From Streptomyces sp. CHD11 (lineage in GTDB: Bacteria > Actinomycetota > Actinomycetes > Streptomycetales > Streptomycetaceae), in contig NZ_JABTTS010000008.1 of the NCBI RefSeq assembly GCF_018638295.1, positions 62,001 through 126,000 of the forward strand: a stretch of DNA of 64,000 bases, read 5' to 3'. The translations under genes were made by a program, and so were the position numbers. Below are positions 18,264 through 27,314 of this stretch, piece after piece. Position 1 is the first letter of the stretch. Each line of letters opens with the position of its first letter. The notes under the pieces were generated by a model, which saw nothing but the letters and a program-made list of their open reading frames with translations, made no database searches and was not told where the DNA came from.

Positions 18264-19996
18264 CAGGCGGCCTCCGCTTCCGTCAGCTGGGAGAGCACGA
18301 TCTCCCGGTAGGTCTCGTTGTCCGCCATCAGGTCGTGGTGCCGGCCGGTGCCGACGACCCGGCCCTCGTCCAGGACCACGATCCGGTCGGCTTCCCGGAT
18401 GGTCGCCACCCGCTGGGCGACGATCACCACGGTCGCCTCGGCCGTCTCCCGCGCGAGGGCGGCCCGCAGGGCCGCGTCGGTGGCGTAGTCGAGTGCGGAG
18501 AAGGAGTCGTCGAAGAGGTAGATCTCCGGCCGCTGCACCAGCGTGCGGGCGATCGCCAGACGCTGGCGCTGACCGCCGGAGACGTTGGTCCCGCCCTGGG
18601 CGACGGGCGCGTCGAGGCCGCCTTCCAGCCGCTCCACGAAGTCCTTGCCCTGCGCCACCTCCAGCGCGTGCCACAGCTCCTCGTCGGTGGCGTCCGGATT
18701 GCCGTAGCGCAGGTTGGTCGCCACCGTGCCCGCGAACAGATACGGCCTCTGCGGCACCAGACCGACCGTCCTCGCCAGCAGCCGCGGCTCGATGTCCGCG
18801 ACCGGCACCCCGTCGACCAGCACCTCGCCGTTGGTCGCGTCGACAAGCCGCGGTACCAGGCCGAGCAGGGTGGACTTGCCGCTGCCGGTGGAGCCGATCA
18901 CGGCGGTCACCTCGCCGGGCCGTGCCTCCAGTGAGATCTCCCTCAGCACCGGCTCCTCGGCGCCCGGGTAGCGGAAGCCCGCGCCCCTGATCTCCAGGTG
19001 CCCGTGCCGGCGCAGCCCGGTGACGGGCGCGACGGGCGGCACCACACTGGAGGAGGTGTCCAGCACCTCGCGGATGCGCTCGGCGCACACCTCGGCGCGC
19101 GGCACCATCATGAACATGAAGGTGGCCATCATCACGGACATGACGATCTGCATCAGATAGGCGAGGAACGCCGTCAGATCGCCGATCTGCATGCCGCCGC
19201 TGTCGATGCGGTGCGCGCCGAACCACACCACCGCGACGGACGACAGGTTCACCACCGTCATGACCACCGGGAACATCAGCGCGAGCAGATTGCCCGTGCC
19301 CAGTGACACATCGGTCAGCTCGGTGTTCGACTTCCTGAACCGCCCCTGCTCGTACGTGTCCCGCACGAAGGCGCGGATCACCCGGTTGCCGGTGATCTGC
19401 TCACGCAGCACCCGGTTCACCGTGTCGAGCCGGTCCTGCATGGTCCGGAAAAGCGGACGCAGTTTCCGTACGATCAGCGTCACGCAGACCGCCAGCACCG
19501 GTACGACCCCGACCAGCACCCCGGACAGCGGCACGTCCAGGCCGAGCGCCATGACGATGCCGCCCACGCACATGATCGGCGCGGACACCATCAGGGTGAA
19601 CGTCATCAGGGCCAGCATCTGCACCTGCTGGACGTCGTTCGTCGTACGGGTGATGAGTGAGGGGGCGCCGAAGTGGCCCACCTCACGCGCGGAGAACGAC
19701 TGCACACGGTCGAAGACGGCGGCGCGCACGTCCCGCCCCAGGGCGGCGGCAGTCCGGGCGCCGTAGTACACGGCGCCCACGTTGCAGACGACCTGGACCA
19801 GCGAGATGCCGAGCATCAGGGCGCCGTGACTCAGGATGTAGCCGCTGTCACCCCGGACGACACCGTCGTCGATGATGTCCGCGTTGAGCGTGGGCAGGTA
19901 GAGCGAGGCGCAGGTCTGCAGGAACTGCAGCAGCACCAGGAGGGCGATGGGTCTCTTGTAGGGGGTGAGGTAGGTCCGCAGGAGTCGTATGAGCAC
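18263..19996 (-). CDS. ABC exporter half-transporter, first subunit
   Basis: This 577-residue fused permease-ATPase has six TM helices followed by a nucleotide-binding domain with Walker A GSTGSGKST, signature NVSGGQRQR and Walker B IYLFDDSFSALD. The catalytic Glu after Walker B is replaced by Asp, and the switch His region reads VAQRVATI. Heterodimeric exporters commonly carry one such degenerate ATP site, so this fits a pair with the downstream subunit. GTG at 19996 (VLIRLLRTYL) was preferred over the upstream ATG at 20059, because the extra 21 residues are Arg/Pro-rich and not typical; AGAGA lies just upstream of the GTG. Confidence 0.9.
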   Translation of the reverse strand: MLIRLLRTYLTPYKRPIALLVLLQFLQTCASLYLPTLNADIIDDGVVRGDSGYILSHGALMLGISLVQVVCNVGAVYYGARTAAALGRDVRAAVFDRVQSFSAREVGHFGAPSLITRTTNDVQQVQMLALMTFTLMVSAPIMCVGGIVMALGLDVPLSGVLVGVVPVLAVCVTLIVRKLRPLFRTMQDRLDTVNRVLREQITGNRVIRAFVRDTYEQGRFRKSNTELTDVSLGTGNLLALMFPVVMTVVNLSSVAVVWFGAHRIDSGGMQIGDLTAFLAYLMQIVMSVMMATFMFMMVPRAEVCAERIREVLDTSSSVVPPVAPVTGLRRHGHLEIRGAGFRYPGAEEPVLREISLEARPGEVTAVIGSTGSGKSTLLGLVPRLVDATNGEVLVDGVPVADIEPRLLARTVGLVPQRPYLFAGTVATNLRYGNPDATDEELWHALEVAQGKDFVERLEGGLDAPVAQGGTNVSGGQRQRLAIARTLVQRPEIYLFDDSFSALDYATDAALRAALARETAEATVVIVAQRVATIREADRIVVLDEGRVVGTGRHHDLMADNETYREIVLSQLTEAEAA

Positions 19997-20257
19997 GCTG
20001 GATCTCTCGGGTGGTCGGCGAGGGCGGTTCGGTTGCCCGTGGCCCCTATCGTCGAACACTCCGACCGCGTTACCTCAACCGATTCAATGCCCCCGCCCGG
20101 CTCCGCCGGGACCGGCCCCGCTCGCCCCGGCCCCGCTCGCCCCGGCCGGGAGGCCCCGCGGTCCCGGTCCTCATGGCCGGGAGGCCCCGACTTCGCGCCC
20201 GTGTGGCCCCATCGTTCTGCCCCGTCCGCTAGGACCGCAGCGGACGGGCCCCGCCCG

Positions 20258-21712
20258 CTAGGACCGGAACGCCCCCGGGTGGGTCTGTTCCCGTACCGTC
20301 ACGTACTGCTGGCGCACCGCCTGACCCACTGCCAGGTCCTCGCCGGGGTCCAGGACCTGGGCCACGGGGCCCTGCCAGACGGGCGGGGTGCGCGGATCGA
20401 GGGTGCCCTGCGACACCCCGAGCGCCCACGCCGCCTGCCGCGCGGCGCCGATCGCCGCGTAGTCCGCCGGCTGCGGCACCACCACCTGCGCCCCGAACAG
20501 CGCCGGAGCCGCCGACTGCACGGCGGGGAGTTCGGCGGCCTGGCCCAGCAGGAAGACCCGCCGCACCTCCACGCCCCGGCCGCGCAGCACGTCCAGCGCG
20601 TCCGCGAGTCCGCACAGCATCCCCTCGAACGCGGCCCGCGCCAGGTGCTCCGCCTTCATCGACTCGCGGCGCAGCCCCGCCAGCGTCCCGGCGGTGTGCG
20701 GCAGGTTCGGGGTGCGCTCACCTTCCAGATAGGGGAGCAGCACCAGCCCGTGCGAACCCGGCGTCGACTTCATCGCCAGCTCGGACAGGCTCTCCAGATC
20801 GGGCAGGCCCAGCAGCTCCGCGGTCCCCCGCAGGGCGCGTACGGCGTTGAGGGTGGTGACGACGGGCAGGTGCATGCCGGTCGCGTCGGCCAGCGAGGTC
20901 ATCATTCCGTACTGGTCGACGAGCGCCTCGGGGTGCACGGCCATCACGGATCCGGAGGCGCCGAGGGACACCACGGCGTCGCCGAGCCCGATCCCGAGCC
21001 CGAACGCCGCCGCCATCGTCTCGCCCGTCCCGGCGGAGATCAGCAGCCCCTCCGGCGTCGCACCGGCCGCGTCCGACGGGCCGATGACCTCGGGCAGCAT
21101 CGCCTGGTGGCCGAGGGCCATCTCCACCAGGTCGGTCCGGTAACCGCCGGTGGCAGCCGCCCAGTAGCCGGTGCCGGACGCGCCGCCCCGGTCGGTGGTG
21201 CGCCGTACCGGGCGGCCGAGCAACTGCCACACCAGCCAGTCGTGTGCCTGCAGCAGTACGGCGGTGCGCGCGGCGTTCTCCGGTTCGCTGCGGGCCATCC
21301 AGCGCAGCTTGGTCACCGACTGCGCGGCCGTCGGCACACTGCCGACGGCCTGCGCCCAGGCCTCGCGGCCGCCGAGCGCGTCGATCAGATCGGCCGCGGC
21401 GACCTGGGCGCGTTTGTCCCCGCCGGTCATCGCGGGCCGCACGGTGTTGCCCTGCGAGTCCAGCGGCACCAGCGCGTTCGCCTGGGCGGACACACCGATC
21501 GCCTGCACGCCCTCCAGCAGCCCACCGCCCGCGGCCTCGCCCAGGGACAGCAGCCAGGCCTGCGGGTCGATGTCGGAATGACGGCCGCCGCCGTCCGGAC
21601 CCTGCGCCCGATGCGGGGCATAGCCCTGCCTGACCACGGCTCCGGTGTCCGCGTCGCAGACGACGATACGAGTGAAATCGGGCGCACTGTCCAACCCGGC
21701 GACTATCCCCAT
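20258..21712 (-). CDS. FGGY-family carbohydrate kinase, xylulokinase-like
   Basis: This 484-residue sugar kinase of the FGGY/ASKHA fold begins with a phosphate-1 motif (AGLDSAPDFTRIVVCD), has a conserved GVSAQANALVPLD stretch, a substrate-domain segment HDWLVWQLLGRP, and a C-terminal ATP-binding region around LLPYLEGERTPN and FEGMLCGLADALD. The closest functional guess is D-xylulose phosphorylation, but related kinases act on ribulose, gluconate or glycerol, and no xylose isomerase or transporter gene adjoins it. The ATG at 21712 was chosen because upstream sequence is Arg-rich and non-homologous in character. Confidence 0.85.
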   Translation of the reverse strand: MGIVAGLDSAPDFTRIVVCDADTGAVVRQGYAPHRAQGPDGGGRHSDIDPQAWLLSLGEAAGGGLLEGVQAIGVSAQANALVPLDSQGNTVRPAMTGGDKRAQVAAADLIDALGGREAWAQAVGSVPTAAQSVTKLRWMARSEPENAARTAVLLQAHDWLVWQLLGRPVRRTTDRGGASGTGYWAAATGGYRTDLVEMALGHQAMLPEVIGPSDAAGATPEGLLISAGTGETMAAAFGLGIGLGDAVVSLGASGSVMAVHPEALVDQYGMMTSLADATGMHLPVVTTLNAVRALRGTAELLGLPDLESLSELAMKSTPGSHGLVLLPYLEGERTPNLPHTAGTLAGLRRESMKAEHLARAAFEGMLCGLADALDVLRGRGVEVRRVFLLGQAAELPAVQSAAPALFGAQVVVPQPADYAAIGAARQAAWALGVSQGTLDPRTPPVWQGPVAQVLDPGEDLAVGQAVRQQYVTVREQTHPGAFRS

Positions 21713-21785
21713 GCGGCAATTTTGCCGCACTCCCCCTCCGGGATGTCGGCGCGGGCGCCGTTGGAGTGAGGCCGCGGTACCGCTT

Positions 21786-22091
21786 CTATGTGTTGCTGGT
21801 GCCCCAGTCGTCCTCCGCCGGGCCGTGGGCCGAGCGCTCACGGAGGGCGGAGACCCGCTGGGCGACCGAGTCGGGCATGCGGTCGCCGACCTTGTGACTC
21901 ACCGCCTGGTAGGCCTTGTCCGCGAACTCGCGGCTCTGCCGGCCCGCGGTCTCCGCGGTGTTGCGGACCGCGGGGTTCTGTGTGAGCTGCTGCGCGGACC
22001 TCCTCAGCTGCTCATAACGCTCCCGCCCGGCTTTCGTGCCCAGCACGTAACCCAGGGCGGCTCCGGCGACGAACGTGAGCCGGTATCGCAT
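21786..22091 (-). CDS. Small YtxH-like membrane protein
   Basis: This 101-residue protein has a short N-terminal hydrophobic helix with a Gly motif (FVAGAALGYVLGTKAGRERY) typical of YtxH-domain proteins. The rest is charged, probably helical and cytoplasmic, and rich in Arg, Glu and Gln. Such proteins are associated with envelope or stress functions but have no defined biochemistry. The ATG at 22091 has GGAAGG nine bases upstream; the GTG at 22100 would overlap that site. Confidence 0.75.
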   Translation of the reverse strand: MRYRLTFVAGAALGYVLGTKAGRERYEQLRRSAQQLTQNPAVRNTAETAGRQSREFADKAYQAVSHKVGDRMPDSVAQRVSALRERSAHGPAEDDWGTSNT

Positions 22092-22260
22092 GGCGGTCAC
22101 CCTTCCCGTTGTTCAGATCTGCACAGGTATCCGGTACGGCGACAGCGCCGGGGAGTACCGATTGGCGGAGCACCCCCCTGCTTGCGCTAATGTATGTGTC
22201 GCAGCGAGCGCGCGCCCCCTGGCGGATACCCAGGTAGGTGCGTTCGATGCAACGAGGCAT

Positions 22261-22333
22261 TCCTCCGTAGCTCAATTGGCAGAGCAGCCGGCTGTTAACC
22301 GGCAGGTTACTGGTTCGAGTCCAGTCGGAGGAG
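22261..22333 (+). tRNA. tRNA-Asn (anticodon GTT), first copy
   Basis: A 73-nt cloverleaf: 7-bp acceptor stem TCCTCCG/CGGAGGA, D arm GCTC..GAGC, anticodon stem GCCGG/CCGGC with loop CTGTTAA, and T arm ACTGG/CCAGT with loop TTCGAGT. No CCA is encoded. It is followed after 5 nt by a near-identical copy. Confidence 0.97.
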
Positions 22334-22338
22334 CTCAG

Positions 22339-22411
22339 TCCCCTGTAGCTCAATTGGCAGAGCAGCCGGCTGTTAACCGGCAGGTTACTGGTTCGAGTCC
22401 AGTCGGGGGAG
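22339..22411 (+). tRNA. tRNA-Asn (anticodon GTT), second copy
   Basis: Same D, anticodon and T arms as the first copy. The acceptor stem differs (TCCCCTG/CGGGGGA) and contains one T-G wobble. A terminator lies 12 nt downstream, so the two copies probably form one transcript. Confidence 0.96.
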
Positions 22412-22423
22412 CTCGCCGAACGA

Positions 22424-22445
22424 GGACCCCGCAGGGGTCCTTTTT
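22424..22445 (+). terminator. Rho-independent terminator after the tRNA-Asn pair
   Basis: A perfect stem GGACCCC/GGGGTCC (7 bp) with a 3-nt loop GCA, followed by TTTTT. This is a classical intrinsic terminator, unusual in this GC-rich setting for having a real T run. Confidence 0.93.
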
Positions 22446-22589
22446 CATGTCCGGGGGAACCGTGCGGGGCTCGGCGAAGTCTCCATGGTCACGAGGGCCG
22501 TAGCGCAGCCGACCATCCGAGGCAGGAGATCGTATGAGCGGCTATGCTGCGGCAGACGGCGCGCACACATGTACGCGACACGCCGCTAT

Positions 22590-22663
22590 GGGGCGGTAGC
22601 TCAGCCGGTTAGAGCAGCGGACTCATAATCCGTCGGCCGTGGGTTCGAGTCCCACCCGCCCCA
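22590..22663 (+). tRNA. tRNA with CAT anticodon (Ile2 or elongator Met)
   Basis: A 74-nt cloverleaf with acceptor stem GGGGCGG/CCGCCCC, anticodon stem GCGGA/TCCGT with loop CTCATAA, T arm GTGGG/CCCAC with loop TTCGAGT, discriminator A, and CCA encoded at 22664-22666. The G-T wobble at the top of the anticodon stem and the AGAGCA-GCGGA layout look more like tRNA-Ile2 (lysidine-modified) than elongator Met, but I cannot settle this by eye. It lacks initiator features. Confidence 0.93.
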
Positions 22664-22666
22664 CCA

Positions 22667-22963
22667 TCCTCAGTGGTACGCAGAATCGTTTCTAGCCGTG
22701 AAACGCCGGAACGGAAGCTGCCACGCGAGACCGGCGCCCTCCGCTCACCCCCTCGGCCCAAGATCCGGGCTTCCTGGAGCCCGCAGGGCGTCCCGCGGAG
22801 ATGGAACGTTTCCTCACCGCGCGTTTCCTCACCGCATCGGCACCGCACGGGCACGGAACGTGCCCGCGGCAGGTTTGCCGGTATGCCGCCAATGGGATGA
22901 CAACGGGGAACGATTCGGTCGGGCGGCCGGGGGAGAGCCGCCCGTCCGGCGGGGGAGGCTCGG
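22667..22963 (+). promoter_or_regulatory. Leader of the GTPase operon, with repeats and a hairpin
   Basis: These 297 bp between the tRNA and the operon hold no gene. Visible elements are a 6-bp inverted repeat CGTTTC-n7-GAAACG (22687-22705), two 14-bp direct repeats CGTTTCCTCACCGC (22807-22820 and 22822-22835, period 15), and a perfect 8-bp hairpin CGGGCACG/CGTGCCCG with a GAA loop (22848-22866). These may be operator and leader elements. No protein is known to bind them. Confidence 0.55.
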
Positions 22964-24379
22964 ATGACCGCTCGGATGACCGCTGCACCCGAACCCGGCG
23001 GCGACCCGGTGCGGAGGAACAGTCAGGCGGCGCGCGCCCGCATCCGGTACAGCCGGCGCGACGCGCTTGCCAGGTTCCTCGGCACCCTGCGGTCCCACGG
23101 GCACCACGTCCACGCCGAGAGCGTCGCCGCCGCGATCGAGGCGTGGGACGAGCACGGCGGCGACCCGGCGGAGGAGAACTGCGACGCCGTCGGCGAGGTC
23201 GTGGCGGTCGCCCTGGCAGAACTCGGACACGACCGTGCCGCGCCGGAGAACCTGGAGGTCTGCCCCGTGGCCCGGCAGGCGATCAGCGCCACCGCGCGGG
23301 GATACGAGGACGGTTCGGCCCTCGCCCTGGTCTCCGACTCTCTCGTCGCCTTCGCGATGCTGTACGCACAGCATCTGGCGGACGCCAGAACCAAGGAGTC
23401 GGCTCTGGCCACCGCGCGCAGCGTCTTCCGCCGGTACTTCCGGGACGAAAGCGGCCTGGACGAGGACCTGCTCGCCGCGTCACTGCGGTTCAGCGCGCTG
23501 CACCAGCGGGTCCTGGGAGGGCCCGTGACGCCGTTCCCGGTGCTCACCGACCGCCAGCAGACCGACGCGGACTGGTACCTGACGCACTGCCTGCGCTTCG
23601 TGGTCGCCCACGAGTACGCACACGTCCTGCTCGGGCACGGTACGGCCGCCCCCGGAGTCTCCTCGTGCGCCGGAGATCCCGGGTGGGAGACCGAGGCCGA
23701 CGAACTGGCTCTGCGCACGGTCCTGCACGCGTGGCGCCGCCATGGCCCGGGGACCCGTCTGCATGCCGGACTCGGTGCGCTCCTGGCGGTGGTGGTGGTG
23801 CACTTCTCGGAGCGGGCCCTGTTCATCCACCGCGGCACCACCCACCCGCCGGCCACCGAACGGCTGGACCGGCTCGTCCGGTCACTGCCGCCGCATGTCG
23901 CGCTGTTGGTCGGGCAGTACGGCAGCACGCTGATGGGACTGACCGACCGGGCGGCCCACTTCGGGGCGGGCGCCGCACCGGTGCCGTGGCAGCCGGTCCT
24001 GGACCACCCGAGAGTGCGGCGCCAGGGCATCTGGCTCGATCACCGGGACGACCTCGCGCGCTACGCGGAGATCCAGTCCCACGCGCCGCACGAACTGGTC
24101 GCCGCCCTGCGGGAAGGGGACGCCCGGCACGGCACCGCCGTCTCGGCCGGCGCCGAAGCCGTACTGGCCGGCCGGACCGGTGACGGCCTGCGGCTGTGGG
24201 GCCTGCCGCCGCGCCGGGTCGAGGAGATCACCGACCCCGCGCTCCCGCTGTCCTTCTGGGGACTGCTCGACGAGATCCACACGACGCTTCCCGCGGTGCC
24301 CCACCCGGCCGGCCGGCTGGACCCGGCCCTGCGTGCCGCCACCCTCGCCCAGTACGCGCTCATGGAGGAGATCCGCTGA
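22964..24379 (+). CDS. HExxH zinc-peptidase-like protein, gene 1 of the GTPase operon
   Basis: This 471-residue protein is mostly helical. It carries a zinc-binding HEYAH motif at residues 216-220 and a downstream ETEAD at 242-246, which supplies the third ligand (E242) in the ExxAD form of gluzincin-like peptidases. No signal peptide is visible, so it would act in the cytoplasm; a hydrophobic stretch follows at about 265-280 (GALLAVVVVHF). I do not recognise the family. The general arrangement resembles phage-exclusion or regulatory proteases, which is inference only. The start has GGGGGAGG five bases upstream, and a second in-frame ATG is 12 nt later. The stop overlaps the next gene as TGATG. 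Confidence 0.8.
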   Translation: MTARMTAAPEPGGDPVRRNSQAARARIRYSRRDALARFLGTLRSHGHHVHAESVAAAIEAWDEHGGDPAEENCDAVGEVVAVALAELGHDRAAPENLEVCPVARQAISATARGYEDGSALALVSDSLVAFAMLYAQHLADARTKESALATARSVFRRYFRDESGLDEDLLAASLRFSALHQRVLGGPVTPFPVLTDRQQTDADWYLTHCLRFVVAHEYAHVLLGHGTAAPGVSSCAGDPGWETEADELALRTVLHAWRRHGPGTRLHAGLGALLAVVVVHFSERALFIHRGTTHPPATERLDRLVRSLPPHVALLVGQYGSTLMGLTDRAAHFGAGAAPVPWQPVLDHPRVRRQGIWLDHRDDLARYAEIQSHAPHELVAALREGDARHGTAVSAGAEAVLAGRTGDGLRLWGLPPRRVEEITDPALPLSFWGLLDEIHTTLPAVPHPAGRLDPALRAATLAQYALMEEIR

Positions 24380-24771
24380 TGACCGCCGCCGACCCCGTTC
24401 AGCTCGACACGTACCTGGCGATGACCGACGCCGAACTCTACGAGGAGCTCGGCCTCAGCCTGCTCGGCTCCGGCCCCGGCATGACGCCCGACGACCGGCG
24501 TGAGGCCCGCGGCTTCGGGCGTGACTGGTTCGAGAACCAGTACGACCGCATCCGGAGCGGCATCTGTCTCCACCCGAAGCTCCAGAGGTACCGCAAGGAC
24601 GGCTCCGACGTCATGGTCGACGCGGGCGCCATCTACGGCATCGCCTCGCAGGTGGTCTCCGATCCCGTCCAGGCGGCCATTGTCGGTGTGCTGGCGATGC
24701 GTATCGGACTGACGGTCTTCTGCGCCGGTGTCTCACCCGAGGATCCCGCTGCCGGGACGCCGGACTCCTGA
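24379..24771 (+). CDS. Small protein of unknown function, gene 2 of the GTPase operon
   Basis: This 130-residue acidic protein is translationally coupled to the peptidase-like gene (TGATG). The N-terminal half is charged and helical (TDAELYEELGLSLL). The C-terminal half has a moderately hydrophobic segment (DPVQAAIVGVLAMRIGLTVFC) that could be a membrane or packing helix. No known domain was recognised. Strict coupling to gene 1 suggests a partner, inhibitor or substrate of the peptidase-like protein. A 77-nt gap follows, the largest in the operon. Confidence 0.75.
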   Translation: MTAADPVQLDTYLAMTDAELYEELGLSLLGSGPGMTPDDRREARGFGRDWFENQYDRIRSGICLHPKLQRYRKDGSDVMVDAGAIYGIASQVVSDPVQAAIVGVLAMRIGLTVFCAGVSPEDPAAGTPDS

Positions 24772-24848
24772 GGGGTTCCCGGGACCGACGATCCCGGCCC
24801 CTTCACCACGGCCGGCCACTCCGCCCGGCCCCGGGGAGCGGACTCACC

Positions 24849-27314
24849 GTGTCCAAGCCGACGAAATTCATGAAACCGAGAGAAACCGTGCCGGTTCTCG
24901 ATAACGTGACGACCCTTCCCGGACCGGGCGCCCCGGAGGGGGTGGCGCCCCAGGCCGTCGTCGCTGTTCGCGAACCGTCCGGGAAGGTACACGCGCACAT
25001 GGGGTGCAGGGGGGGCGGTATGTCCATGGGCCATATCAGGGAACGACTCGACGCGGTGCTGCACAGGCGACGCGAGCACCTACCCGCGGTAGACGCGGAG
25101 ATCGACCGGTGGCGCGGCGTTCTCCGACGGGTCACGGAACTGGGCGAGGCGACCGCGGCTGTGCGCCTGGCCGCGGAGCAGGACCCGGTGCACGCCGTCC
25201 TGGACTCACTGGACACGGCGGTGATGCGACGAGCGGCACAGGACTGCCTGGACGCTCTCGCGACGGTCCGCGGCAGGGTGAGCCGGGGCACCGTCAACCT
25301 CGGTGTGAGCGGGCGCGCCCGCAACGGCAAGAGCACGGTGCTGCAATCGCTGTCCGGGCTCGACGACCGGCAGATCCCGAGCGGCCGCGGCCAGCCCGTG
25401 ACGGCCGTCCGCAGCCGCATCTACCACTCCGCCACCGACCGCGGCGCCCGGCTGACGATGCACACCGAGACATCGTTCATCGACGAGGTGATCGCTCCGT
25501 ATCACGCGGAGCTCGGCATCCTGCCGACGCCGCGCGGGGTGCCGGAGTTCGCGGGTTACCGCTATCCCCGCGTCGCCGACGGCGCGAGCGGGCCCGACCA
25601 GCCCCGGCTGGCGCCGATCCTGGCCCGCCTGCGCGAGGCCCAGGAGGCACTCGGCTCCTACCGGCAGCACCTCACCGGTGAGGCCCGCACCGTGGACCTG
25701 GCGGACATCAGGGAGTGGGTGGCCTACCCGGACGCGGAGGCCGAGCCCGTGCGGCGGCCGTACCTCGCAGTCAGGGACGCGGCCATCACCTGCCCCTTCC
25801 CCCTGGAGGACGTCACCGCGCTGGGGCTCGTGGACATGCCGGGCCTCGGCGAACTGGTGCCGCAGGCCGAGGCGCACCACCTGGACGGCCTGCGCAACGA
25901 TGTGGACTTCGTCATGGTCGTCAAGCGGCCCACGGACACCAACGCCATGTGGGCGGAGGAGGACGCCCGCGCCCTCCAGCTGATCGGCAGCGTCTGCACC
26001 GTCGCCGACATGCGGGACTTCACCCTGGTCCTGGTCAACACGGGCGACTGTCTGCCCGAGAACATCAAGGCACTCGACGACGACCTGCGTGAACGACTGA
26101 ACGGGCCCGACGCCGAACGGGGTTACTGGGTGATCCTGGCGGACGGCGCCGACCGCGACACCGTGCGGGAGCAGGTGCTCCAGCCGGTCCTGGAACACCT
26201 GGCGTCCGCCCTGCCCCGCATGGACGAGGCGGTCTTCGCCGACGCGGTCGAGGTCTGCCGGGACCGCAGACGCCGCATCGAGGCGGAACTGGCCGCCTGG
26301 TCCGCCGCGCTGCGCACCGTGGCGGTGCCCACGTCCACCGAACAGACGATCGCCCGCGCCGAGGAACTGCGCGAAGAGGTGGCCGCCTCCGTCCAGGCCT
26401 GGGTCGACACCCTGCGCGTACGGGCCGAGGACGACTACGAGGACACCGAGTTCCTCGAGCGCGTCGGCGAGGTCCACCAGCATGTCCGCGCCTGGGTGCT
26501 GAGCGGATTCGGCGAAGGCGCCGAGGCGTGGCGGGAACGGGCACTCAAACGCTTCCGCGTCGACCGGGCGTCCCTGCCCTTCGCCTCCGCGGAACTCAAC
26601 CGCGTACGCGTGGAGATGGCCCGCCGCTTCTCGGCCGTGGACGACCTCCTCATGCGACGACGCGACGAATACTGGGCCGGCCTGGCCGCGGCGCTCGGAC
26701 CCAGGCTGCCCCTGGTCGTCGACGACGCGGCCGGCTTCGCGGCCCGGGGCCGGCCCCAGGACCTCCTGCCGGCCCTGGCCAGGGCCCTGCGGGAGGCACC
26801 CGACCCGTGCCCCGAACTGGCCGGGACGCTCGACTTCGCGCTGGACGTACGACTCGACTTCCGCACCCGGGTACTGCCCCGGCTGCGCCGTGCCCTCGGT
26901 GTGCTGCTCCCGGAACCGGACGACCCGTCCCGGGAGACCGGGCCCACCTCCCTGCTCGCCGTGCCACGGACGGAGGAGGGAGCCGAACTGCTGCTGGAAA
27001 GGGTCACCCAGCTGGCCCGGCAGGCCGCCTACGACGCCCAGTCGGTGCTGGCCCACGAACCGGAGACGGCGGCTCAGGCACTCTTCGCCTACGGCGAGCA
27101 GTTCGAGGACGCCTTCGTGCGGTCGCAGTCGTCCCAGGCCGAGTTCAGACGCCTGGTGGACGGGTTCCAGGACCGTATGTGGCCCGGGGGCGACAGGGGA
27201 CCGCAGGCGGCGTCCGCCCAGGTGCGCAGCCTCCGGCGCCTGGTCACGGAGCTGCGCGAGCTGATCACCGGCACGGATACGCGCGCTGTCGCGACAGGGG
27301 GGAACGGACGTTGA
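24849..27314 (+). CDS. Dynamin-like large GTPase, gene 3 of the GTPase operon
   Basis: This 821-residue protein has a GTPase domain of about 300 residues (roughly 145-460) and a long helical C-terminal region. Visible motifs are G1 at 155-163 (GRARNGKST), a G2-like Thr in GQPVTAVRS, G3 at D329-MPG, and a G4-like VLVNTGD. This layout, with a helical stalk-like tail and no transmembrane segment, fits dynamin-superfamily or related large GTPases. The GTG start at 24849 follows GGGGAG; a later ATG at 25021 (MSMGHIRERL) is an alternative, because the first 57 residues look poorly ordered. The 3' end overlaps the next gene by 4 nt. The biological role is unknown. Confidence 0.82.
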   Translation: MSKPTKFMKPRETVPVLDNVTTLPGPGAPEGVAPQAVVAVREPSGKVHAHMGCRGGGMSMGHIRERLDAVLHRRREHLPAVDAEIDRWRGVLRRVTELGEATAAVRLAAEQDPVHAVLDSLDTAVMRRAAQDCLDALATVRGRVSRGTVNLGVSGRARNGKSTVLQSLSGLDDRQIPSGRGQPVTAVRSRIYHSATDRGARLTMHTETSFIDEVIAPYHAELGILPTPRGVPEFAGYRYPRVADGASGPDQPRLAPILARLREAQEALGSYRQHLTGEARTVDLADIREWVAYPDAEAEPVRRPYLAVRDAAITCPFPLEDVTALGLVDMPGLGELVPQAEAHHLDGLRNDVDFVMVVKRPTDTNAMWAEEDARALQLIGSVCTVADMRDFTLVLVNTGDCLPENIKALDDDLRERLNGPDAERGYWVILADGADRDTVREQVLQPVLEHLASALPRMDEAVFADAVEVCRDRRRRIEAELAAWSAALRTVAVPTSTEQTIARAEELREEVAASVQAWVDTLRVRAEDDYEDTEFLERVGEVHQHVRAWVLSGFGEGAEAWRERALKRFRVDRASLPFASAELNRVRVEMARRFSAVDDLLMRRRDEYWAGLAAALGPRLPLVVDDAAGFAARGRPQDLLPALARALREAPDPCPELAGTLDFALDVRLDFRTRVLPRLRRALGVLLPEPDDPSRETGPTSLLAVPRTEEGAELLLERVTQLARQAAYDAQSVLAHEPETAAQALFAYGEQFEDAFVRSQSSQAEFRRLVDGFQDRMWPGGDRGPQAASAQVRSLRRLVTELRELITGTDTRAVATGGNGR

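Noticed and set aside
25206..27056. Long minus-strand frame opposite the large GTPase
   Set aside because: It is a shadow of the GTPase gene, which has clear GTP-binding motifs and operon context.
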